A DNA stretch of 64,000 bases, taken from Lysobacterales bacterium (GTDB lineage: Bacteria > Pseudomonadota > Gammaproteobacteria > Xanthomonadales > Rhodanobacteraceae). The stretch is taken from NCBI GenBank assembly GCA_021324945.1, contig JAJPID010000047.1, positions 62,001-126,000 of the forward strand, written 5' to 3'. The notes beneath the pieces were generated by a model. The model ran no database searches, was not told the DNA's origin, and was given only the letters and a program-made list of their open reading frames with translations. The position numbers and the translations under genes were made by a program. Positions 1 to 9,900 of the stretch are shown here, one piece after another (the first letter of the stretch is position 1; every line of letters starts with the position of its first letter).

Positions 1-531
1 CAGGCATTGGAGACGATCCCGAAGGTCGATCCCGACGTGGTGCTACTGGACATGCGCATGCCCGGCAAGAGCGGGCTGGATGTGCTCAACGCCTTCGCCG
101 CCAAAGGCGAAGTGCCGCCGACGATCATCCTCACGACCTTCGACGACGATCAACTGGTGCTCGCCGGCCTGAAAGCCGGCGCACGCGGTTACCTGCTGAA
201 GGACGTCTCGCTGGAACAACTGGTGGAAGCGGTGAAGACCGTCGCCGCCGGCGGCTCGCTGATCGCGCCGATGGTCACGCAGAGATTATTGGCCGGCATC
301 GGCCGCATGCAGAACCAGTTCACCAGCCTCGAACAACCAGACCCACTGACCGAGCGCGAAACCGAAATCCTGCGCCTGATGTCCGGCGGCTACAGCAACA
401 AGGAAATCGCCAACTCGCTCGGCGTCGCCGAAGGCACGGTGAAAAACCACGTCTCCAACATCCTCTCCAAACTCGGCGTGCGCGACCGCACCCGCGCGGT
501 GCTGAAGGCGCTGGAGTTGGGGATTGTGTAA
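1..531 (+). CDS. LuxR/NarL-family response regulator, 5' partial
   Basis: Two-component response regulator of the NarL/FixJ type. The frame is open to the window edge, so roughly the first 35-45 residues, including the acidic pocket, are missing. The remaining receiver domain shows the phosphoacceptor Asp in VLLDMRMPG, the switch Thr in LTTFDDD and the conserved Lys in LLKD. A short linker leads to a C-terminal LuxR helix-turn-helix (LTERETEILRLMSGG, then NKEIA and GTVKNHVSNIL). It should bind DNA as a dimer once phosphorylated. A partner histidine kinase would lie upstream, outside the window. It converges on the efflux permease with 15 bp between stop codons; that alone does not show that it regulates the pump. 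Confidence 0.93.
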   Translation, partial: QALETIPKVDPDVVLLDMRMPGKSGLDVLNAFAAKGEVPPTIILTTFDDDQLVLAGLKAGARGYLLKDVSLEQLVEAVKTVAAGGSLIAPMVTQRLLAGIGRMQNQFTSLEQPDPLTERETEILRLMSGGYSNKEIANSLGVAEGTVKNHVSNILSKLGVRDRTRAVLKALELGIV

Positions 532-546
532 CCGTACGAATCGCGA

Positions 547-3500
547 TCAGGTAACGGAATCGCCTTCCGTTCCATCCGACCGATCGCCCAACAACCTCCG
601 CACCACGACATAAAACACCGGCACCAGCAACAGGCCCAGGACGGTGGCGCCGAGCATGCCGCCGATCACGCCGGTGCCGATGGCATGACGGCTATTGGCG
701 CCGGCGCCGGTGGAAATCGCCAGCGGCACTACGCCCAGAATGAAAGCGATCGAAGTCATCAGGATCGGCCGCAATCTTATTCGGCAGGCTTCTAGCGTCG
801 CCTTCAGCAACCCCATGCCTTCCTTCTGCATGTCGACCGCGAAGGCCACGATCAGGATCGCATTCTTGGCCGACAGGCCGATGATCGCGATCAGGCCGAT
901 CTTGAAATACACGTCATCCTGCAGGCCGCGCGCGAAGGTGAGCAGCGCCGCGCCCAGCACGCCCAGCGGTACCACCAGCAATACAGCCACCGGAATCGAC
1001 CAGCTTTCGTACAAAGCGGCGAGGCACAGGAACACCACGATGATCGACAGGCCGAACAGCATCGGCGCCTGCGCCCCCGAGATCAGTTCCTGCAATGACT
1101 GGCCCGACCATTCGTAACCGAAGCTGTGCGGCAGGTATTTCGCCACCAGTTCCTCCATTGCGGTGATCGCGTCACCCGAGCTGTAGCCCGGGCCGGGCGT
1201 GCCGGTAAGCGAGATCGAACCGAAGCCGTTGTAGCGGTCCAGTTCTGGCGGGGCGGTCGTCCATTTCGTCGAGACCACGCTGGAAAGCGGCACCATCGCC
1301 CCGCTGGAAGACTGCGTGTAGAAGTCGCCGATGTCCTCCGGCGCCATGCGATAGGGCGCATCGGCCTGCATTTCCACGCGCAGCACGCGGCCCTGGTAAT
1401 AGAAATCGTTGGCGTACACCGGCGAGAGCATCAACTGGATCGCGTTGTACACGTCGCTGACCGACAGCCCCATCGACTGCGCCTGCACGCGATCCACTTT
1501 CATGTCCAGAGTGGGCGCATCCTCAAGTCCGTTGGTGCGCACGTTCTGTAGGCGCTTGTCTTTCGCCGCCGCCGCGATCAGCTTGTCGCGCGCGGCGATC
1601 AAGGCGTCGTGGCCCATCCCCGAGCGGTCTTCGAGCCGGAAATCGAAACCGGCGAATTGGCCCAAGCCGCGGATCACGGGGCGATTCAGCGCCACCACCT
1701 GCGCGTCGCGGATTTTCGAGAACTTGTGATTGAGCAGCGAGATCAGCTCATCGGCGGTGTGCTGGCGGGCGTCCCAGTCCTTCAGGTGCACGAACGCCAT
1801 GCCGACGTTGTCGCCATTGCCGAGGAAGCTGAAGCCGCCGACGGTGAAGGCGTTGGCGACATCCGGATCACCGACCACGGTCTTCTCGACCTCCCGCATC
1901 ACATCGCTTGTGCGGTTCATGGTGGCACCCGGCGGCAACTGCACCGTGACGAACACCTCGCCCTGGTCCTCTTCCGGCACGAAACTGGAAGGCAGCCTCC
2001 ACAGCAGCAGTGCCGCGAGCAACACCGCGACGAAATAACCCAGCATCCAGCGTGGCGTATGGTGGATCGCCTTGCGCAAGCGCGCGAGATAGGCGCCGGC
2101 CATGCGTTCGTAGCTGTTGTTGAACTTGCGCAGGAACCAGTTGCTGTGTTCGTGTTCCGGACGCAGCAGGCTTGCGCACAGCGCGGGCGTGAACGACAGC
2201 GCCATCAAAGCCGACAGGGCCATCGACACCGCGATGGTCACCGCGAACTGCTTGTAAATGGCGCCGACACTGCCGGGCATCAGCGCGGCCGGGATGAACA
2301 CCGAGGCCAACACGGTGGTCACTGCGATCACCGCGCCGGTGATCTGCGTCATACCCTTGCGCGTGGCGTCCTTGGGCGAGAGGCCTTCCTCGCGCATCAG
2401 GCGCTCCACGTTCTCCACCACCACGATCGCGTCGTCCACCACGATGCCGATCGCCAGCACCAGACCGAACAGGCTGAGCACGTTGATCGAAAATCCGAAC
2501 ACGTACATGCCGACGAACGCGCCGGTCAGCGCCACCGGCACGACCAGCGTGGGAATCAGCGTGGCGCGCAAGTTCTGCAGGAACAGCAGCATCACTATGA
2601 AGACCAGCACGATCGCCTCGCCGAGTGTCTTCACCACTTCGATGATCGACACCTTGACGAAGCCAGTGGTGTCCACCGGAATCGACCACGTGACATCCGA
2701 CGGGAAGTTCTTGGAGAGTTGATCCATCTTGGCCGCCACCGCCTTGGCGACCGTCAGCGCGTTGGCGCCCGGCAGCAGCGAAATGCCGAACGCTGCCACC
2801 GGCTTGCCGTTCAAGCGCGAAAAATTGCCGTAGTTGTAGGAGCCCAGTTCCACCCGCGCCACGTCGCCCAGTCGCACCATGCTGCCGTCGGGGTTCGCGC
2901 GCAGGATGATGTTGCGGAACTGTTCGGGGCTGGTGAAGCTCGACTCGGCAGTTACCGTGGCAGTGATGCCCTGGCCCGGCACCGTCGGTTGCGCGCCGAT
3001 CGAGCCGGCGGAGAACATCACGTTCTGGGCGCGCACCGCGTTGAGCGCATCGGTGGAGGTCAGCCCGTAACCTTGCAATTTCAGCGGATCGAGCCAGATG
3101 CGCATCGCGTATTCGGAACCGAACTGGTTGACCGAGCCCACCCCCTCCACACGCGAGATCGGATCGAGTAGTTGCGAGGCAATCAGATTGTTGAGCTGTG
3201 CGGTGTCAGTGGCACCGCTGGACTGTAGCGCGATCACCTCCAGGAAGCCGGTGGTGGACTTGCGCACCGTCACGCCCAGCGAGTTCACCTCGGCTGGCAG
3301 ACGTGGCTCGGCGGCGCTGACCGCGTTCTGTGTCTGCACTGCGGCGGTGTCCAGATCGGTGCCGTTGGTGAAATACAGCGTGATGTTGGCCGAGCCGGTG
3401 GAGCTGGACGACGAGGTGAAATAGAGCAGGTTGTCTATTCCAGAGAGGTTCTGTTCGATCACCTGCGTGACCGTGCTCTGGATCACCTGCGCGTTCGCGC

Positions 3501-3651
3501 CCGGATAGCTGGCGTTGATCTGCACGCTGGGCGGAGCGATCTGCGGATACGCCTCGATCGGCAGATTCAAGATCGCGATCGTGCCGCCGAGGGTGATCAG
3601 GATGGCGATCACCCAGGCGAAGACGGGACGGTCGATGAAGAATTGGGGCAT
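547..3651 (-). CDS. RND multidrug efflux permease (HAE1, AcrB/MexB type)
   Basis: Inner-membrane proton-driven transporter of the hydrophobe/amphiphile efflux family; 1034 residues, the usual full length. The N-terminus MPQFFIDRPVFAWVIAI is the typical first membrane helix. The proton-relay pair lies in VDDAIVVVENV near residue 405, and the matching Lys in GLSAKNAILIVAFA near residue 940. Two large periplasmic loops follow helices 1 and 7, as in AcrB. It should work as a trimer with the adaptor encoded just upstream on the same strand (154 bp away). No TolC-type outer-membrane gene is in the window, so an outer-membrane channel must be shared or encoded elsewhere. Substrates cannot be told from sequence. 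Confidence 0.96.
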   Translation of the reverse strand: MPQFFIDRPVFAWVIAILITLGGTIAILNLPIEAYPQIAPPSVQINASYPGANAQVIQSTVTQVIEQNLSGIDNLLYFTSSSSSTGSANITLYFTNGTDLDTAAVQTQNAVSAAEPRLPAEVNSLGVTVRKSTTGFLEVIALQSSGATDTAQLNNLIASQLLDPISRVEGVGSVNQFGSEYAMRIWLDPLKLQGYGLTSTDALNAVRAQNVMFSAGSIGAQPTVPGQGITATVTAESSFTSPEQFRNIILRANPDGSMVRLGDVARVELGSYNYGNFSRLNGKPVAAFGISLLPGANALTVAKAVAAKMDQLSKNFPSDVTWSIPVDTTGFVKVSIIEVVKTLGEAIVLVFIVMLLFLQNLRATLIPTLVVPVALTGAFVGMYVFGFSINVLSLFGLVLAIGIVVDDAIVVVENVERLMREEGLSPKDATRKGMTQITGAVIAVTTVLASVFIPAALMPGSVGAIYKQFAVTIAVSMALSALMALSFTPALCASLLRPEHEHSNWFLRKFNNSYERMAGAYLARLRKAIHHTPRWMLGYFVAVLLAALLLWRLPSSFVPEEDQGEVFVTVQLPPGATMNRTSDVMREVEKTVVGDPDVANAFTVGGFSFLGNGDNVGMAFVHLKDWDARQHTADELISLLNHKFSKIRDAQVVALNRPVIRGLGQFAGFDFRLEDRSGMGHDALIAARDKLIAAAAKDKRLQNVRTNGLEDAPTLDMKVDRVQAQSMGLSVSDVYNAIQLMLSPVYANDFYYQGRVLRVEMQADAPYRMAPEDIGDFYTQSSSGAMVPLSSVVSTKWTTAPPELDRYNGFGSISLTGTPGPGYSSGDAITAMEELVAKYLPHSFGYEWSGQSLQELISGAQAPMLFGLSIIVVFLCLAALYESWSIPVAVLLVVPLGVLGAALLTFARGLQDDVYFKIGLIAIIGLSAKNAILIVAFAVDMQKEGMGLLKATLEACRIRLRPILMTSIAFILGVVPLAISTGAGANSRHAIGTGVIGGMLGATVLGLLLVPVFYVVVRRLLGDRSDGTEGDSVT

Positions 3652-3695
3652 TGAGATCGGGTGCTGGTTACGGGATGCGTTCAGTCTCGCCAGCT

Positions 3696-3716
3696 GGGGC
3701 TAGGGGCGAGTAGCGA
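3696..3716. repeat. Heptameric degenerate repeat, three units
   Basis: Three consecutive 7-nt units, GGGGCTA, GGGGCGA and GTAGCGA, lie in the 154-bp gap between the adaptor and permease genes. They belong to the same style of 7-nt-phased repeat found at 5047-5145, 11882-11965, 21889-21968 and 46312-46339, but with a different unit sequence. The rest of this gap shows no clear promoter or terminator. Confidence 0.5.
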
Positions 3717-3805
3717 GAACGCAAAAATCGGATCGCCGAAGTAGATCGGAACATTCATTGAGAGACCTGGAAGTTACGACTGCCTTACAGTTGAAAGCAC
3801 CCTCA

Positions 3806-4948
3806 CTACTCAACACTCGCTCCGGTTTCTGTCGCTACCGGCTGCACCTTCGCGCCAGGCTGTGCCTTCTGCACACCGGAGACGATCACGCGATCGCCGT
3901 CATTCAAGCCGCTTTCGACCACCCATTGCGAACCGTGCTGGCCGTCCAGCGTGATCCGCTTGCTGTGCACGACATCATTCGCATCGATGGTGAGTAGGTA
4001 GGCGCCGTTTTCGTCGCGCTGCACCGCCGCCTGCGGCACTTCGATGGCGTGATGGCGCAGACCCAGCGTCAAACGCAATTTCACGAACATGCCGGGCAAC
4101 AGTGCGCGGTCGGGATTGGGCACGATCGCGCGCAGCGACACTGCGCCGGTGGTCGGGTCGACCGCCATGTCGCGAAAGTCCAGCGTGCCAGTATGCGGAT
4201 ACACGCTGCCATCGGGCAGCACGACCAGCACGCGCGCCTGATTCGGAGCGGCGAGCTGCAGATCGCCGTTCGCCTGCGCGCGGCGCAGTTGTTCCACTTC
4301 CGCCATGGGCTGGCTGAACTCGACGTAGATCGGATCGAGCTGCTGCACGGTCGTCAACGGATTGGTGTCTGTGGGCGAAACCAGCGCGCCCTCGGTGACG
4401 TTGGCCATGCCCGCGCGGCCGTCGATCGGCGCGGTGACGGTGGCATAACCGAGATTGATGCGCGCGTTTTCGACGTTCGCTTCGGCGGCCTTCACCGCGG
4501 CTTGCGCCTCCTTCGCCGCGGCGACGGCGTCATCAACTTCCTGCTTGGCGATCAAACCGCGCTGTCCCAGTTCCTGCGTGCGGCGCGCTTTCAACTGCGC
4601 GTCCTCCGCGGTGGCTTGTGCCTGCGCCAGCAGGCCCTCCTGCGAACGCAGCGTCGCCTGCAGAGGCGCGGGATCGATGCGAAACAGCACGTCGCCGGAC
4701 TTGACGTCCGTGCCCTCGGTGTAGACGCGTTTCAACACGATGCCGGTCACGCGCGCGCGCACTTGCGCGGTGCGCGTCGAGCTCAAACGGCCGACGAAAT
4801 CCCGTACCAACGGGACCGTCTGCGTGCGCACGCTCAATACGCCGACCTGCGGCGGTGGCGGTGGCGGGGGTTGTTCGGAACGGCCGCAAGCGGCGAGCGT
4901 CAACGCGAGCGTAAGCAGGCAGGCGCAGCGCAACAAATGTGGCAGCAT
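3806..4948 (-). CDS. RND efflux periplasmic adaptor lipoprotein (MFP)
   Basis: Membrane-fusion protein joining the RND permease to an outer-membrane channel; 380 residues. The N-terminus is a lipoprotein signal with lipobox LAAC, followed by a proline run, so the mature protein should be anchored by lipid in the inner membrane. A beta-barrel/lipoyl half-motif follows (VRARVTGIVLKRVYTEGTDVKSGD), then a coiled-coil hairpin (about residues 95-165) and the second lipoyl half (APIDGRAGMANVTEGALV). The start is taken at the ATG at 4948; a GTG two codons upstream is also in frame. It precedes the permease on the same strand, the usual adaptor-permease order. Confidence 0.93.
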   Translation of the reverse strand: MLPHLLRCACLLTLALTLAACGRSEQPPPPPPPQVGVLSVRTQTVPLVRDFVGRLSSTRTAQVRARVTGIVLKRVYTEGTDVKSGDVLFRIDPAPLQATLRSQEGLLAQAQATAEDAQLKARRTQELGQRGLIAKQEVDDAVAAAKEAQAAVKAAEANVENARINLGYATVTAPIDGRAGMANVTEGALVSPTDTNPLTTVQQLDPIYVEFSQPMAEVEQLRRAQANGDLQLAAPNQARVLVVLPDGSVYPHTGTLDFRDMAVDPTTGAVSLRAIVPNPDRALLPGMFVKLRLTLGLRHHAIEVPQAAVQRDENGAYLLTIDANDVVHSKRITLDGQHGSQWVVESGLNDGDRVIVSGVQKAQPGAKVQPVATETGASVE

Positions 4949-5046
4949 CGACACTTACTCAACCGGACAGACTGGTAATTATCGATGATTCGGCCGCACC
5001 GCGTCCGTAGGCCAAGGGTCATGCGTAAAGAAGGGTAAAGCGACGC

Positions 5047-5145
5047 GGTGAGCAGCGAAGCACTGAGCAGTGAGCGGGGAATTGTTGGGGTGTGAAGCCA
5101 GTGAGCAGTAGAGGCTTGCTCTTTTCGCGAACCACTGATCGCTGA
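5047..5145. repeat. Bipartite heptad repeat element, copy 1
   Basis: The left arm (5047-5075) holds units GGTGAGC, AGCGAAGC (8 nt), ACTGAGC and AGTGAGC; another AGTGAGC follows at 5100-5106. The right arm (5132-5145) holds CCACTGA and TCGCTGA, which on the other strand read as GTCAG-type heptads. The region at 11882-11965 has the same two kinds of arm in the opposite orientation, so the two look like copies of one element. It lies in the gap between the adaptor gene and the 3' end of the diguanylate cyclase gene. Confidence 0.6.
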
Positions 5146-5149
5146 CATT

Positions 5150-6931
5150 TCACGCCACTGCGTGCACGATCACGCGGTCGCGTCCTTCGCGCTTGGCGCG
5201 ATACAGCGCCTGATCGGCGACGCGTTTCAATTCTTCCGGCGTACTGCCGTCATCAGGATAGATCGCGATGCCGATCGACACCGACGGTGCGGGAAGGCGC
5301 TGGCCACGATGGCGCAGTTCGATCTGCGTGGTCGCGCGGCGGATCGCCTCGGCGCGTTCGTGCGCGTGCCGTGCATCGATGTCGGTCAGCACCACGGTGA
5401 ATTCCTCGCCGCCGTAGCGGCAGGGAATGTCCTCGCCGCGGCAGAGCTGATTGAGCATCGCGCCGAATTGCGAGAGCAATGCATCGCCGGCGTCGTGGCC
5501 GTGGCTGTCGTTGTATTGCTTGAAGTGATCCAGATCGAGCATCAACAGTGCAAGGCCGGACTTGCGCCGCTCCGCGCGCGCCAGTTCGCGCGGCAGCGAG
5601 GCTTCGAGATATCTGCGATTGAACAAGCCCGTCAACGGATCACGGATCGATTGTTCGCGCAAGGATTGCTGCAAGCGCAGGTTGGCCAGGGCCAGCGCGA
5701 GCTGATCGCTCACGGTTTGCAACAGCTCGCGCAAATGCGCATCGAAAGCGCGCTCGGCCACCAGACTCAACACGCCCAGCATCTGCCCCTGCGCCGACAG
5801 CGGCAGGCAGAGCATGTGTCCGGCCGTGACGCCTGCGTACACCAGATGCGGACATGAGGGCGCCGTGATTTCACCGAAGCTCGGATGCGCCTGGCTGCGA
5901 CGCAACGCCCAGCAATCGTCGGGAGCGAACACGCCTTCGGCAAGATCCGCGCCGCGCGTGCCCCACTGTGTGCGCGGCTCGACCAGGTTGTGCGATGGAT
6001 TGATCAGCGCGAGGCAACCGGACATCTCCGGCAGCAGCGGCGGCAGCGCGCGTTCGATCACCGCGATCGCCTCGTCCGGTTCGCGGCAGCTTTGCAGCAT
6101 CTCGCCCAGCCCGGAAATCCGCCTCAGGGTTTCCGCCAATTGCCGTGCGTCGCTCAGCGCGCTCTGCAATTCCCACGCGCCCTGCTCGAGATTGCGTTCG
6201 GTGCGCAGGCGCTGGCGATGTTCGGAAGTAATGGTGAAGAATGCCCACAGCATCAGCGCCAGCACCAGCAACGTTGCCGAAGCGGCGATGATGCCCACGT
6301 ACACCGCGCTGCGGTCGCGTCTTGCCTGCCGCCTCGCCAGCAGATGCGTTTGCTCGGCACGCATCGCGTCAGTGAGATCGCGGATCGGATGGTTCGGCTG
6401 GTCGATCAATGCCAGCACGTCGTTGTGCGCGACAGCCGGCCCGCGCTCGCGATAATCGCTGATGATCGTCTCGTAGAGCTTGCGGCGGGCGGCGACCAGT
6501 GCGCGCAGGCGCGCGACGTTGGCGACCTGCACGGGGTCGTCGACGGTCAGTTCGTCTATGACATCGATTTCGTGTTCGGTGTCGGCGATCGCGCGGTAAT
6601 AGGCGATTGCGGACTCGTCACGTCCGGCCAGGCCGTAGCTTCGCGCCTGCATTTCCGCCAGACGCAAGTCGTTCAACACCATGACGATGCGTTCGCGCAC
6701 CTGGTAGGTGTGTACGGTCCAGTCCTGATAATTGGTGTATTCGCGCGCGCTGAAGAGGCCGGCGGCGGCCAGCACCAGGATCAACAGCGCACCGGCCGAG
6801 AACTTGACGATCAGCGGCCGCGTGTAGCTCCAATAGCGTTCGCGCACCGTCAACGGCGCTGGATTCAGCGGCAGCGCGGGCGCTATGCTTTGCGTCTTCA
6901 TCCCGCCCGGATTGTCAGCAACTTCCGCCAT
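5150..6931 (-). CDS. Membrane-bound diguanylate cyclase (CHASE3-GAF-GGDEF)
   Basis: Predicted to make cyclic di-GMP from two GTP; 593 residues. Order: short cytoplasmic N-terminus; membrane helix around GALLILVLAAAGLF; a periplasmic CHASE3-like helical sensor of about 140 residues; a second helix (IIAASATLLVLALMLWAFF); a GAF-like domain; then GGDEF. The active-site signature is GGEEF. RGED lies five residues before it, which is the inhibitory I-site RxxD, so product inhibition is expected. The start at 6931 shares bases with the ATG of the divergent dehydrogenase gene. An in-frame ATG ten codons later (6901) is the alternative and leaves 28 bp between the genes. No EAL domain is present. Confidence 0.92.
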   Translation of the reverse strand: MAEVADNPGGMKTQSIAPALPLNPAPLTVRERYWSYTRPLIVKFSAGALLILVLAAAGLFSAREYTNYQDWTVHTYQVRERIVMVLNDLRLAEMQARSYGLAGRDESAIAYYRAIADTEHEIDVIDELTVDDPVQVANVARLRALVAARRKLYETIISDYRERGPAVAHNDVLALIDQPNHPIRDLTDAMRAEQTHLLARRQARRDRSAVYVGIIAASATLLVLALMLWAFFTITSEHRQRLRTERNLEQGAWELQSALSDARQLAETLRRISGLGEMLQSCREPDEAIAVIERALPPLLPEMSGCLALINPSHNLVEPRTQWGTRGADLAEGVFAPDDCWALRRSQAHPSFGEITAPSCPHLVYAGVTAGHMLCLPLSAQGQMLGVLSLVAERAFDAHLRELLQTVSDQLALALANLRLQQSLREQSIRDPLTGLFNRRYLEASLPRELARAERRKSGLALLMLDLDHFKQYNDSHGHDAGDALLSQFGAMLNQLCRGEDIPCRYGGEEFTVVLTDIDARHAHERAEAIRRATTQIELRHRGQRLPAPSVSIGIAIYPDDGSTPEELKRVADQALYRAKREGRDRVIVHAVA

Positions 6932-9900
6932 GAATGACTCTCGCGCCCCGCACGGGGCGGTCGACCTTGCTGCCGTGCTCGATCAGGCAAGGAGCAAGTT
7001 CCCGGCCAGTTCTTTCGTTCTTGCGCAAAAATTTGTCAAGGCATGCGGTGCTGAGCTTGCCCCAGAGGAGTGGGCGGAGCGTAGCGCAACGGCGTGGGCC
7101 GCGCTGTTCGGTGATTTGTTCATGTTCATGAAGGCGCGTTCGCCGGGCCGTACGCAGGTGCGCGCCTTCAACCCCACGTTGGCCGTCAACGGCTGGGAAG
7201 GAGCCTGTTCGGTGGTGGAAATCGCCACCGACGACATGCCGTTTCTGGTGGATACGGTCGGCATGGCGGTGCAAGCTGCGCGCCTGCAGACGCACCGGTT
7301 GATACATCCCGTGCTATGCGTGGAGCGCGATGCGCGCGGCGAATTGACGGGCATCGACGAGGAGTGTCGCGGCGACCGGCGCGAATCGGTGATGCATATT
7401 GAAGTCGATCGCGTTTCCGAAGAAGAGCTGCGCGAATTGCAGCACTCGATCGAGGTCGCGTTCAACGACGTGCGTGCGGCGGTCGAAGACTGGCGCGCGA
7501 TGCGCGACAGGATGCTGGAGATCGCAGACGCCCTGCCGCAGCGGCGCATGCCGTTCAATGCGGAAGAAGTGGCCGAGGCGCAGGCGTTTCTGCGCTGGGC
7601 GGCCGATGACCACTTCACCTTTCTCGGCTACCGCGAATACGCGGTAGTGGCCGCCGACGGCGATGAACTGCTGAAAGCCAAGCCACATTCGGGTCTCGGG
7701 ATCTTGCGCAGCGTGGATCTGGCGGTGGCGCCACGTTCGCTAAAAAGTCTGGCCGCCAGCAAGCTGCCGGTGTCGGGTTCGATGGATGCGATCATCCTGA
7801 CCAAGACCAACGCGCGTGCGCGCGTGCACCGTCCCGGTTACATGGATTACATCGGCGTGCTCTGCTTCGACGACAAGGGCAAGCCGGTCGGTGAACAGCG
7901 CTTCCTCGGCCTCTTCACTTCCACCGCCTATATGCGCCGGCCGCAGGATGTTCCCCTGGTGCGGCAGAAGGTCGAGGCGGTGATGCAGCGCTCCGGCCTG
8001 CGTCGCGACTCGCATTCGGGCAAGGCAATGCGGCACATTCTCGAAACATTGCCGCGCGACGAGCTGTTGCAATGTTCGACTGACGAGCTGTTCGCGCTCG
8101 CCCACGGCATTTTCGACTTGAAGGAACGCGCGCGGACGCGGCTGTTCGTGCGCCGGGATGCGTATGGCCGTTTCTTCTCGTGTCTGGTGTTCATTCCGCG
8201 CGATCACTTAAACCGCGGCATGCGCGAGAAGGTCGAGGCGTTGCTGAAGGATAGCTTGCGCGGCGAGCGCGTCGATTCCGCCATCGAGATCGGTGAATCG
8301 CCGCTGGCGCGGCTGCACGCCGTGGTGCGCCCGCGCGTGGGCGAACATCCGGATTACGACCTCGCGGCGATGGAAGCGAAGCTCGCGAGGATCGTGCGCA
8401 ACTGGCACGACGACCTGCGTGACGCGTTGATCGAGCGGGTCGGCAGCGAGCGCGGTGCGCGCCTGCTGTCGCGTTACGGCCGCGCACTCTCGGCCGGCTA
8501 CATCGAGGAAGTCACGCCGCAACGTGCCGCCGAAGATGTCGAAACGCTTTCGGAATTGTCCAGCGAAAATGACATCCGACTGCGTCTGTATCGCTCGCAG
8601 AATCGCGACGAACTGCACTTCAAGATCTTCCGCAGCGGTCCGGACATCGCGCTGTCGGAAGTGCTGCCGCTGCTGGAAAACGCAGGCCTGAAGGTGCTGA
8701 CCGAGCAGGTCTACACGCTGGATGTGAAAGAAGCGGAGCTGTGCATCCAGGACTTTACGGTCCAGGCCGCGAGGCCGTTGTGCTTCGATATCGACGAGCT
8801 GCACGAGAATTTCGAATCGGCGTTCGAGGCGATCTGGCGCGGCCGCGCCGAGAATGACGGTTTCAACAAGCTACTGCTGCAAGCCAAGCTGTCGTGGCGG
8901 CAGGTTGCGGTGCTGCGTGCGTATTGCAAGTACCAGCAGCAGGTCGGCACCACGTTCTCGCAGGCGTACATGGAGGAAACGCTCAACGGATATCCGTTGA
9001 TCGCGGGCTTGTTGATCGAATTGTTCGAGGCGCGCTTCGATCCTGCGCGTGAGCTCGAGAGCAAGACTGGGCAGGAAGCCGCGCGCAAACGGCTGGAACG
9101 CGAGCTCGACGCGCTGCTGCCCGAATCGGTGCGCGCGAAGGAAGCTGATTTCGCGCAACAGGTGAGTGCTCTGCGCACGCTGCCGCGCGAGCAGCAGATC
9201 GAAGGACTGATTGTCACCATCAAGACCCTGCTGGAGAACGTTTCCAGCCTGGATGAAGACCGCATCCTGCGCGGCTTCATGCAATTGATCCGCGCGACCC
9301 TTCGCACCAATTACTTCCAGACACGCGACGGCAAGCCGGCCGAATATCTGAGTTTCAAGTTCGATTCGCACCAGGTGCCGGATATTCCCAAGCCGGTTCC
9401 CTATCGTGAGATCTGGGTGTACGCGCCGCGCGTGGAAGGCGTGCACCTGCGTTTCGGTCCCGTCGCGCGCGGCGGCCTGCGCTGGTCGGATCGTCGCGAG
9501 GACTTCCGCACCGAGGTGCTGGGCCTGGTCAAGGCGCAGATGGTGAAGAACACGGTGATCGTGCCGGTCGGTTCCAAGGGCGGTTTCTTCGTCAAGAAAT
9601 CGCCGCAGGGCGGCGACCGCGACGCGATCCAGGCTGAAGGCATCGCCTGCTACAAGATCTTCATCAACGGCCTGCTCGACATCACCGACAACATCGTCGA
9701 CGGCAAGGTCACGCATCCCGAGAGCGTGGTGCGCCACGACGGCGACGATCCTTATTTGGTAGTCGCGGCCGACAAGGGAACGGCCACGTTCTCCGACATC
9801 GCCAACGGCATCGCGATCGAGCACGGTTTCTGGCTGGGGGACGCATTCGCTTCCGGCGGCTCGGCCGGTTACGACCACAAGGCGATGGGCATCACCGCCA

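Noticed and set aside
1609..3171. Long open frame of about 520 codons antisense to the efflux permease gene
   Set aside because: Its protein is rich in His, Arg and Gln with no domain; it is the usual third-position GC artefact opposite a strong gene. Similar long antisense or shifted frames at 8871-9878, 12762-14030 and 47366-48577 were rejected for the same reason.
1..4948. Response regulator as the local controller of the RND pump
   Set aside because: The genes are convergent and only share an end; nothing in the sequence links them functionally.
5047..5113. CRISPR-like array
   Set aside because: Units are 7 nt with no spacers, and no cas genes are in the window.
4900..5148. Small minus-strand open frame upstream of the adaptor gene
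   Set aside because: It runs through the heptad repeat element and into the adaptor gene in another frame; composition is repeat-derived and no ribosome-binding site is seen.
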